NCBI GenBank assembly: GCA_027022775.1
Contig: JALVXO010000078.1
Span: 1-13,324 of the forward strand
Reading direction: 5' to 3'
Length of the DNA stretch: 13,324 bases
Origin: Campylobacteraceae bacterium
Lineage (GTDB): Bacteria > Campylobacterota > Campylobacteria > Campylobacterales > Sulfurovaceae
The notes beneath the pieces were generated by a model that saw only the letters and a list, made by a program, of their open reading frames with translations, was not told the DNA's origin and did not search any database. Below, piece after piece: positions 1-6,857 of this stretch. The stretch's first letter is position 1; each line of letters starts with the position of its first letter. A program made the translations under genes and the position numbers.

Positions 1-220
1 GCTTCGCTCAGAATGACGGTTTAGACAAATTTTGTGAACTTTTTGCACACTCTCGCTTTCGCTGGAATGGCATCGTTCTTAATTCTTAACTCTTAATTTT
101 TAATTCCATTATGCGGCACGGCCGCATACACGTTCGGATTACGGAATACGGATTACTGATTATTGAAAACGGAATTATCCATTATCAATTCTCCATTCCT
201 AAATCCTCAAACCTTCAATT
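1..220. repeat. Non-coding mosaic of dispersed-repeat fragments
   Basis: No open reading frame of note lies here. The first 19 bases, read on the minus strand, give a TCTGAGCGAAGC core, which resembles a dispersed intergenic repeat common in bacterial genomes. Positions 51-75 on the minus strand give CATTCCAGCGAAAGCGAGA, which resembles a second such family. Positions 76-109 are a run of near-repeats of TTCTTAA/TCTTAATT. Positions 131-225 are degenerate repeats built on words such as ATTACGGA, ATTATC, CCATT and TCAA. It looks like repeat debris accumulated downstream of yggS. The family resemblance is from memory and the repetitive character is seen directly. Confidence 0.6.
110..128. repeat. 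Short GC-rich hairpin inside the repeat mosaic
   Basis: TATGCGGC and GCCGCATA form a perfect 8-bp inverted repeat around the 3-base loop ACG. It stands out in AT-rich surroundings about 95 bases downstream of the yggS stop. No T-run follows on either strand, so an intrinsic terminator is doubtful. It could be a leftover of a mobile repeat or a small RNA-stabilising structure. Confidence 0.55.
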
Positions 221-907
221 CTAATCTTCAAACAACCTAGAGCCGATTCTAACCATATTAGAGCCGCATTCAATTGCCAGTTTAAAATCGTTGCTCATTC
301 CCATCGAGCATATTGTTGCACCGTCGTTTTTTAGTGATTCAAAGATTTTATAAGTTGTTTCAAAACTCTTTTTTATCAACTCTGTATTGTCTGTATGTGC
401 GCCAATTGTCATAACCCCTTTTAACTCTATGTTTTTAAACCGCTCTTTTATCTCTTGATAGATATCTTTTGCAGTTTCAGGGGCAACGCCGCTTTTTGTT
501 GCTTCGCCGGAGCTGTTTATTTGCAAAAGCGCGCTTATGGTTTTGCCTTTTGATTCAAGGCGCTTATTTAAAGCCTCCGCCAGTTCCAAAGAGTCAAGAG
601 ACTGCAAAAGAACCGGATTTAAATCTATCAATTTATTAATTTTATTTTTTTGCAGCGTTCCTATCATGTGCCAGGCAAGAGGCAAATCTTCTAGCTCTTT
701 GCACCTTTTTTCAAGCTGCTGCACCTGATTTTCGCCGAAATTTCTCTGCCCAAGCTCATAAAGGGTTTTAATATTTTCTGTCTCAGTATATTTGGAAACC
801 ACACAAAGATGCACAATTAAGTGCTCATCTCTTTTTAGCCTCGCCTCTTCGATATCCCAGATAACTCTGTCTAAATTGCTTCTTAATCTCTCTTTGTCTA
901 AAATCAT
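221..907 (-). CDS. yggS: YggS/PLPBP family pyridoxal phosphate homeostasis protein
   Basis: A PLP-binding, alanine-racemase-fold TIM-barrel protein without known catalysis. The family buffers free PLP and affects amino- and keto-acid pools in the cytoplasm. The VSK motif holds the PLP lysine (K39 counted from the start chosen here), followed by LGQRNFGENQVQQL, the family's FGENYVQE-like signature. The C-terminal SMGMSNDFKLAIECG plus VRIGSRLF closes the phosphate-binding end. At 228 residues it has normal family length. I chose the ATG at 907 because it overlaps the rseP stop as ATGA and has GGGGAG just upstream. An in-frame ATG at 919 would add four residues but lies further inside rseP. It is the second gene of the rseP-yggS operon and is probably translated by coupling. 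No terminator is evident after the stop, only repeat-rich DNA. Confidence 0.93.
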   Translation of the reverse strand: MILDKERLRSNLDRVIWDIEEARLKRDEHLIVHLCVVSKYTETENIKTLYELGQRNFGENQVQQLEKRCKELEDLPLAWHMIGTLQKNKINKLIDLNPVLLQSLDSLELAEALNKRLESKGKTISALLQINSSGEATKSGVAPETAKDIYQEIKERFKNIELKGVMTIGAHTDNTELIKKSFETTYKIFESLKNDGATICSMGMSNDFKLAIECGSNMVRIGSRLFED

Positions 908-1995
908 TTTGCTCCCCATATTCGATTTACATCATTATACATTCCAAAAAGCATAAGCGAAATTAAAAACACCCAGCCTGCCATGGTCAAAGCCATCAAT
1001 ACCCGCTCGCTAGGCGCTTTGCGCGTAATTATCTCATAAAGGTTAAACACAATATGCCCTCCATCAAGCGCAGGTATTGGCAACAGGTTTAAAACCCCTA
1101 AATTTACAGATATCAGCGCCATCAAAAAGAGCAGATATATAAACCCTTTTTGAGCCGATTTTATAAAAAAGTCAAAAATTGTAATGGCGCCGCTTATATT
1201 TTTAGATTCAACTTCGCCCGTTGCCACTTTTGAAACCCCTTTGCTGATTAAAAAAGTGGCGTTTTTTGTTTCGTTGTATGCATATTTTAAAGCATCCACA
1301 AGGTTGAATTTAATTATTGCATTATCTTCCGCTTTTGGTGAAATACCAACAATTTTTCGTTTAATTTTTTCTTTAAAAATGTTTTTATACTCTTCAGTTT
1401 TTGGGGTTACATTTATCTTTATAACTTTTCCGCTCCGGCTGACCGTAAAAATAATTGGTGTGCCGGCATTTTGTATTAAAGGGCTGATATCTTTCCAATA
1501 TTTTACCTTTTTTCCGTTAATTTCCAAAATTGTATCTCCGCTTTTTAAGCCGGCTTTTTGGGCAGGAGAATCTTTTAAAACTTTTCCGATAACCGGTTTC
1601 GAGTAAGATATAGCGCTGCTTTGCGGCACTCCATGCATAGCAATTGCCAGATAAATAAAAAATGCCAGAATGATATTTGCCAAAGGACCTGCAAGCAGAA
1701 TTAAAATTCTCTGCCACGGCTTTTTGCTGTTGTAACTGTCTGGATCGCTGCTTCTTGCCAATGGATTTGTATCATCTTGACCTTTCATTTTTACATAACC
1801 GCCCAGTAAAATAGGGGCAAATGCCCACTCAGTTCCAAGCCACTGTTTTTTAAACAGCACCTTGCCAAAACCGATGCTAAAACGCTCCACTTTAACCCCA
1901 AAAAGCTTTGCAACCGTAAAGTGTCCAAGCTCATGAAAGAAAACCAAAACGCTTAAAGCTAAAATTGCAATAAAAATATAAATTATTAATTCCAA
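904..1995 (-). CDS. rseP: RseP-type site-2 protease (M50, one PDZ domain)
   Basis: An inner-membrane zinc metalloprotease that cuts substrates inside the membrane (regulated intramembrane proteolysis), classically anti-sigma factors and leftover signal peptides. Visible features are TM1 (about 4-24) carrying HELGH (21-25), TM2 (about 97-118), a single PDZ domain (about 133-198, with a GLKSGDTILEINGK core), and TM3 with NLLPIPALDGGH, where D311 is the third zinc ligand. A last TM spans about 333-352. At 363 residues it is shorter than E. coli RseP (about 450) because it has one PDZ domain rather than two, which is usual for many bacteria. The start is TTG, supported by AAAGGA at 2004-2009 with an 8-base spacer. 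yggS overlaps its stop. No anti-sigma substrate is encoded in this window. Confidence 0.95.
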   Translation of the reverse strand: MELIIYIFIAILALSVLVFFHELGHFTVAKLFGVKVERFSIGFGKVLFKKQWLGTEWAFAPILLGGYVKMKGQDDTNPLARSSDPDSYNSKKPWQRILILLAGPLANIILAFFIYLAIAMHGVPQSSAISYSKPVIGKVLKDSPAQKAGLKSGDTILEINGKKVKYWKDISPLIQNAGTPIIFTVSRSGKVIKINVTPKTEEYKNIFKEKIKRKIVGISPKAEDNAIIKFNLVDALKYAYNETKNATFLISKGVSKVATGEVESKNISGAITIFDFFIKSAQKGFIYLLFLMALISVNLGVLNLLPIPALDGGHIVFNLYEIITRKAPSERVLMALTMAGWVFLISLMLFGMYNDVNRIWGAK

Positions 1996-2032
1996 CTTAC
2001 CGTTCCTTTGTAAAATATAAAAATTTTTTGGA

Positions 2033-2038
2033 ATTATA
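2033..2038 (-). promoter_or_regulatory. Putative -10 box for the rseP-yggS operon
   Basis: On the minus strand the sequence reads TTTTAGGGTATAATTCC, with a perfect TATAAT at 2038-2033 preceded by A/T-rich DNA. No convincing -35 box is seen, which is normal for sigma-70 promoters of Campylobacterota. Transcription would start near 2026 and give a leader of about 30 bases carrying the AAAGGA ribosome binding site. Confidence 0.6.
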
Positions 2039-2061
2039 CCCTAAAATTTTTTTAATTTTTA

Positions 2062-2076
2062 TGCTATTATATAGCA
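2062..2076. promoter_or_regulatory. Palindromic promoter core between divergent genes
   Basis: TGCTAT-TAT-ATAGCA is a perfect 6-bp inverted repeat. On the plus strand it reads as an extended -10 (TGC then TATTAT at 2065-2070) placed to start transcription near 2077, about 24 bases before the ATG at 2101. On the minus strand it contains TATAAT (2071-2066), a possible second rseP promoter. The symmetry could simply be a bidirectional promoter, or it could be an operator for a dimeric regulator. I cannot choose between these from one sequence. Confidence 0.5.
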
Positions 2077-2100
2077 ATTAGTTTACGGTAAGGATAGAAA

Positions 2101-3240
2101 ATGAGCACAAATCAAAAAGATGTTGCAAAAGAGCAAGAGGAGTTACAGCAAAAGTCAGAATTCTCACAAGAGACTGAAGAAAAGAGTGAAGCCAATAAAG
2201 GAGAAATTGAAGAGTCTAAACAGGAGAGCTCTTCAGAGCAAGAGATAAAAGAGAGTGTTAAAGAGGATGGGAAATCTGAATTAAATGATGAAAAACCAAA
2301 AGAGCAGAAAAAAACAAAAAACAAGCACGAATTGCTTCTTGAAAGAGTCAATAAAACTAAAGAAAAAGCAGAAGATATCTACCAGACCTATTTAGAGTTT
2401 GAGCAGAAATTAACAGAAAATGCAAATCAGCTGGCAAAAACAGAAAATAATATTTTAAAAACAACTGTTGCGCAATCGATATCTCTTTTAAAAGAGCTGG
2501 GTGTAGATAGTCTTGAAGATGAGATGCAGGCGGTTAACGAAATAAAGCTTGATAATAAAGAGCAGCTTTTGACTGTAAAGGAGCCTTCTAAAGGCGGTTT
2601 TAAAGGATTTGTCGCTGGATTGTTATTTGCAGGCATAGGAGCAGTAAGCGCTTTAGGAATAGGTGCATATTTGGCTAAGCTTCCTTTTGGATTGAACACT
2701 TTTTTGCAAAAAACAAATCTTGATGCGATTGCTTCTAAATATGCTTCTTTTATAGCGCCTGCCAATCCATCTGCAGCTATTGGGTACACTGCAATCGGTG
2801 TGCTTTCTTTGATTTTGGGATTTGTTGTTTATAAAGCTGTTACATTAATTCAAAGAAAGAAAAACGAGAAGTATGTAAGTTCATTAGAAGAGAGTGTTCA
2901 AGATTACGAAAAAAGTATTAATAATAAAAATCAAAAGATGGAAGAGTTGATAGAACATATTGACCATATTAAAATGGTGATGCAAAAATATGATATAATT
3001 TTACAGGAACAGAATGCAAAACTTAATAGAATTAAATTTATTGAACAGCCTCAAAGTTTGGATTCTTTGCATAAGAGTTCCAAAGTAGAGGTAGAGAAGA
3101 CAAATTTAATTCTTGATGAGTTGCTTAAACTTATGAATACGCCAGTAAATAGTGATATAGAGATATTGGAAAAAAGTTTAGAAAATTTAAAAAGTGCAAA
3201 TATTTTGATTAATGAAGTTATTAAAAAAATATATGCTTGA
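2101..3240 (+). CDS. Unrecognised acidic two-TM coiled-coil protein
   Basis: I do not recognise this 379-residue protein. Residues 1-75 are a disordered, very Glu/Lys/Ser-rich tail. Residues 75-155 look helical and coiled-coil. A Gly/Ala-rich hydrophobic segment (about 167-191, with GGFKGFVAGLLFAGIGAVSA) is followed by a loop and a second TM (about 226-249). Basic residues (QRKKNEK) come next, then a long coiled coil (about 255-379) with hydrophobic heptad spacing. There is no signal peptide. The simplest topology puts both ends in the cytoplasm and a short loop outside. The ATG has AAGGA six bases upstream. The gene is divergent from rseP and convergent with the phosphorelay operon. A structural, tethering or scaffold role would fit, but this is inference only. 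Confidence is high for a real gene and low for any function. Confidence 0.85.
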   Translation: MSTNQKDVAKEQEELQQKSEFSQETEEKSEANKGEIEESKQESSSEQEIKESVKEDGKSELNDEKPKEQKKTKNKHELLLERVNKTKEKAEDIYQTYLEFEQKLTENANQLAKTENNILKTTVAQSISLLKELGVDSLEDEMQAVNEIKLDNKEQLLTVKEPSKGGFKGFVAGLLFAGIGAVSALGIGAYLAKLPFGLNTFLQKTNLDAIASKYASFIAPANPSAAIGYTAIGVLSLILGFVVYKAVTLIQRKKNEKYVSSLEESVQDYEKSINNKNQKMEELIEHIDHIKMVMQKYDIILQEQNAKLNRIKFIEQPQSLDSLHKSSKVEVEKTNLILDELLKLMNTPVNSDIEILEKSLENLKSANILINEVIKKIYA

Positions 3241-3257
3241 TTATTAACAGATATAAA

Positions 3258-3276
3258 GCAGCGCATTCTGTGCTGC
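3258..3276. terminator. Hairpin between convergent genes, weak terminator
   Basis: GCAGCGCA and TGTGCTGC pair as an 8-bp stem with one G-T wobble around the loop TTC. It sits in the 63-bp gap between the 2101-3240 gene and the end of the response-regulator gene. On the minus strand it is followed by TTTATATCTGTT, moderately T-rich. On the plus strand only ATTTGG follows. It could stop transcription arriving from the phosphorelay operon, and less well from the plus strand. Confidence 0.5.
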
Positions 3277-3303
3277 ATTTGGTAAAGTAGACCGCAGGTT
3301 TTG

Positions 3304-3684
3304 TTACTCTTCTTGAACCCAATATTTTATGCGTTTTAACAACTCTTCTTCTTTAATCGGCTTTATTAATATATCATCTGCTCCATAATTGATTGCTTTA
3401 TTTTTTTGGCTATCATCGGTAGTCAGTACAATTACAGGAATAGAGCTGTTTTTCTTTTGGGAGCGGAAAGCTTTTAAAAAGCCTTTTCCATCAAGAATCG
3501 GCATAATAATATCCAAAAGCACCATATTGATATCAGTGTGTTTATTTATTGCTTCAAGAGCATCAGCTCCATTATCCGCTTCGTAAATTGAACCTATTAA
3601 GTTTTTATGATGTGACAAAAGCGCTTTTATTAACTTTCTGTTAATGGTGTCGTCATCCACAATTAAAATATTCAATTTACTCAT
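3304..3684 (-). CDS. Stand-alone CheY-like response regulator
   Basis: A 126-residue single receiver domain with no output domain. The motifs are complete: acidic pair D10/D11 in LIVDDD, phospho-acceptor D58 in VLLDIIMP, switch residue T88 in VIVLTTDD, and K108 in LIKPI. It should therefore be phosphorylatable and act by protein-protein contact, as CheY or Spo0F do. The ATG overlaps the kinase stop as ATGA, with AGGA seven bases upstream inside the kinase gene, so it is the last gene of the Hpt-kinase-receiver operon. It is the natural final phosphoryl acceptor from the Hpt protein. It could instead be a phosphate sink or an intermediate. The function of the phosphorylated form cannot be read from sequence. 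Confidence 0.92.
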   Translation of the reverse strand: MSKLNILIVDDDTINRKLIKALLSHHKNLIGSIYEADNGADALEAINKHTDINMVLLDIIMPILDGKGFLKAFRSQKKNSSIPVIVLTTDDSQKNKAINYGADDILIKPIKEEELLKRIKYWVQEE

Positions 3685-6600
3685 TTTCTATTCCTGATAT
3701 TTTTAATTAGTGTTGATATTTCCTCTTTGCTTGTTAACTGTTTAATGGTATCTAAAGATATATTTTTAAACTTGTCGTAATTTGCCGGTTCGTCAGTTAA
3801 GACAATATTTATATTTTTATCTTTAACACTGTTTAATACCTTTTCGCTTAAAAGATCTTCGTCAATGAATATAATATCATAAAAACCGTTATTAATTTTT
3901 TCCAAAAGATCTTCGTTTTCATTTAGCGAATCATACTCAATGCCTATAGAAGCCATAAGCGTAGAGAGAATTTTATTGCTCAAAGGGAATTTTTTTGCAA
4001 TTAATACCTTTTCCTTTTGCGGTTTTTCTTCTTTTTTTGCTTCTTTTTTCACGGTTATATTATTTTGCTCTTTGAGAGTACCCCTGTTTTTGCCCATTTC
4101 TATAGATGACTTGCTGGCTATAAACTTATGTAATATATAAAGCAGTTCTGCCATCTCTATAGGTTTGGAGATATACTCATCCAAGCCCTCTTTTAACAGT
4201 CTTTCCCTGTCTCCTTTTAAAGCGTTTGCAGTAAGAGCAATTATTGGAATATGCGGCAGACCGTTTTCTTGTTCATATTTCTTAATAATTTTAGTAGCTT
4301 CAATACCGTCCATAATAGGCATTTGTATATCCATAAAAACCAAATCGTAATCTCTGTTGTTTTTACATTTTTCTACTGCTACTTGGCCATTGTCAGCTAC
4401 ATCTATAGTTAATCCTAAACTTTTTAATATATTTACAATCAGTTTTTGGTTAATTATATTATCTTCTACCACAAGTGCTTTTGCATTGTATTTTGCATGT
4501 ATTTCAGGAAGTTCTGCCTCTTTTTTCTCTTCGAATTTAGCCAGATATTTAAGAGTGTTTAAGAATTTTTCAAAACCTATCGGTTTATATAAAACCCTCT
4601 CATTTGGAAGAGAGTATTTTGAAACTTCATCTTTATTTTTTAAAGAAGAGATTAAAATTAACTCTTTTTTATCTATATTTTTAAGATACTCTTTTAAATC
4701 CAAATCGGCATTGTCTATATCAACAATTATAGAGCGGTTTTCACTGTTTCCTTCTGCCAAGCTGCTTTCGAGTTCTTTTGCAGAATTAAAAGTTGAGTAA
4801 TTAACTCCAAAATATTTTAAATAATTGCTTATGTAGTTTGCCAGCTTATTGTTTTCATCTTTTTTATAAAGTAGTATATTTAATTTGCCAAATTCACCTT
4901 TAAAAGATTTTAAAGAGACTTCTATCTCTTCAATAGGCAGTGTATAGTAGAATGTAGAACCTACGCCTTTTTTGCTTTCTACTTTAAGTTCGCCGCCCAT
5001 TAACTCTACATACTGCTTTGTAATTGTCAATCCAAGGCCGGTTCCGCCATATTTTCTATTTATAGAAGAGTCGCCTTGCATAAACGGCTGAAAGATGCGT
5101 TCAAGCTGTTCTTTATCCATTCCTATACCGGTATCGCTTACGACAAACTCTATCCAGGCTCTGTTGTCATTTTGAACTGTATAGCTTTTTTTAATCTCTA
5201 CATCAATTTCTCCGCCGCTTTCAGTAAACTTAATTGCATTATTAAGCAGATTTGTCAAAATCTCTTTAAGTTTTGTAGGGTCGCCTTTTAATTTAGGGCT
5301 GATTTCGGGGTCTAAATAGTAATTTAATTCGATATTTTTTTCTGCAGCTACTACAGCAAAAGTGTCTATTGTGCTGTCAAACTCTTTTGCAGTATCAAAA
5401 ATTACATGCTCAAGCTCAACTCTGTTGCTTTCAAGTTTAGAGAGGTCTAATATGTTGTTAATAATATTTAATAAATCCTCTGAACTTTTTTCTATTATGC
5501 TTACATACTCTTTTTGTTCATCATTTAAATCGGTATTTTTTAACAGTTCTGCAAAACCGATGATACCGTTCATCGGTGTTCTGATTTCATGCGACATATT
5601 TGCCAAGAAGTAAGATTTGGCTTTATTTGCTTCGATTGCTTCAATCTTGTCTTCTTTAGCGCTCTCTACCATGTTTTCTAGAAATTTATACCCTTTTTTC
5701 ATACCTTCAGAGGTTTCAAAATCGATACTGTTTATCTCTTGAAGTTCATCTTTTACGCTAGGGTCGGTTTCGCCAATTTTAACTATAGCCCTTTTTAAAG
5801 TATTTTCCAGCTCTTTAGAGTTACTCTCTAACTCTTTGGCGGTTTTGTGTCCAAAAATTATTAAAATTAAAGAGATTAAAAGAAGCAATCCAAACAGCCC
5901 AATAAGCAATAAATATCGCTGTGAATAGCTTGCCAAACTTTTTTCTGCTTCATTATAGATAACTTCTGAAGTTTTATTGTAAAGCTCAGCATATTTAGAA
6001 AGAACGGTAAATAGCCTTGTTGTATCTGTTGTGTAATTGCCGCTGTTAGAGTTTTTCATAATATCAAAATATGCATCTATAAATTTGCTTTTTACACTGT
6101 CGGCATTTTGATTTTTAAAAAACATCACCAGTTTTTTAGAGAGCTCATTATCTTGTGTAAATTTAGGGTCAAACAGCATTGCTTTTGAGTGGTAATCCAG
6201 CCATTTGTCAAGCATCTCTTTGCTTACTCTGTTTTTATGTTCAATGTTATATATTAAAAAATCTCTTAAAAGTCCGGTATATTCTTGACTAATATAAATA
6301 TCAGATAGAGAGTTTGTGATTTTGTTAAGTTTTACGCTTAATGCAAACTTATTAATTTGCAAAAGATTTTTAAGTGTCAAGCTGGTAAATTTTTGTGTAT
6401 ATTCATTTAAAATTTTATCGTAATCTTTGTTTTTTGCTTTTTTTGCCCTTTCTCTTAATTTATCGATTTCATTGAGCCTGCTGTTTAATTTTATATAGAG
6501 ATTTTTATTAATATTAATAGATTTGTCGGCAATATAATCTTTAGGAATTAGAGTGCTGTTTTCAATTATTAATCTGTTTTTATACTCTTTTATGGCTTCA

Positions 6601-6857
6601 TTTGTCTTTTTATACTGCATTTTTAACAGCTCTAAATTTTCATCTTTATTAGATGCAAAATATAGAGCTGTTATGCCTCTTTCCCTGCCAAGTTCTAAAA
6701 GCAGTTTATTTAGGTTTTTATTGTTTTTTGCAACTATTTTGTAAGCTTTTATTTTTTCATAATTTACATAGGTATCATAAAAGAGGTATGCAGCCGACAA
6801 AATCAGTATAAGTGTCGGCAAAATGGTTATAAGTTTTAATTTATTTTTAATTTTCAT
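3681..6857 (-). CDS. NIT-domain hybrid sensor histidine kinase with three receiver-like domains
   Basis: Inner-membrane hybrid kinase of 1058 residues. TM1 is about 7-29. A periplasmic helical NIT-type sensor (about 40-290) has the family hallmark [16 protein letters not shown], and such domains are named for nitrate/nitrite sensing. TM2 is about 314-337. A non-HAMP linker with coiled coil (339-412) follows. HisKA has the H-box [11 protein letters not shown] (H423). HATPase_c has the N-box (N540), DTGIGM (G1), the F-box IFQPF and GGTGLGL (G2). Then come three receivers: a degenerate one (about 657-775), a complete one (about 791-915, with E798/D799, D843, T876, K898), and another degenerate one (about 948-1058). 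Both degenerate copies have Lys-Lys in place of the acidic pair. The gene overlaps the Hpt gene by 11 bases, with GGAGG nine bases before the ATG, and overlaps the receiver gene by ATGA. The actual ligand is unknown; nitrate is only the family precedent. Confidence 0.94.
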   Translation of the reverse strand: MKIKNKLKLITILPTLILILSAAYLFYDTYVNYEKIKAYKIVAKNNKNLNKLLLELGRERGITALYFASNKDENLELLKMQYKKTNEAIKEYKNRLIIENSTLIPKDYIADKSININKNLYIKLNSRLNEIDKLRERAKKAKNKDYDKILNEYTQKFTSLTLKNLLQINKFALSVKLNKITNSLSDIYISQEYTGLLRDFLIYNIEHKNRVSKEMLDKWLDYHSKAMLFDPKFTQDNELSKKLVMFFKNQNADSVKSKFIDAYFDIMKNSNSGNYTTDTTRLFTVLSKYAELYNKTSEVIYNEAEKSLASYSQRYLLLIGLFGLLLLISLILIIFGHKTAKELESNSKELENTLKRAIVKIGETDPSVKDELQEINSIDFETSEGMKKGYKFLENMVESAKEDKIEAIEANKAKSYFLANMSHEIRTPMNGIIGFAELLKNTDLNDEQKEYVSIIEKSSEDLLNIINNILDLSKLESNRVELEHVIFDTAKEFDSTIDTFAVVAAEKNIELNYYLDPEISPKLKGDPTKLKEILTNLLNNAIKFTESGGEIDVEIKKSYTVQNDNRAWIEFVVSDTGIGMDKEQLERIFQPFMQGDSSINRKYGGTGLGLTITKQYVELMGGELKVESKKGVGSTFYYTLPIEEIEVSLKSFKGEFGKLNILLYKKDENNKLANYISNYLKYFGVNYSTFNSAKELESSLAEGNSENRSIIVDIDNADLDLKEYLKNIDKKELILISSLKNKDEVSKYSLPNERVLYKPIGFEKFLNTLKYLAKFEEKKEAELPEIHAKYNAKALVVEDNIINQKLIVNILKSLGLTIDVADNGQVAVEKCKNNRDYDLVFMDIQMPIMDGIEATKIIKKYEQENGLPHIPIIALTANALKGDRERLLKEGLDEYISKPIEMAELLYILHKFIASKSSIEMGKNRGTLKEQNNITVKKEAKKEEKPQKEKVLIAKKFPLSNKILSTLMASIGIEYDSLNENEDLLEKINNGFYDIIFIDEDLLSEKVLNSVKDKNINIVLTDEPANYDKFKNISLDTIKQLTSKEEISTLIKNIRNRK

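Noticed and set aside
110..128. GC-rich hairpin as an intrinsic terminator of yggS
   Set aside because: No T-run follows the stem on the minus strand and it lies about 95 bases past the stop.
908..919. Upstream ATG for yggS adding MGSK
   Set aside because: The ATG at 907 overlaps the rseP stop as ATGA with GGGGAG before it, and the family does not need the extra residues. The longer start is not fully excluded.
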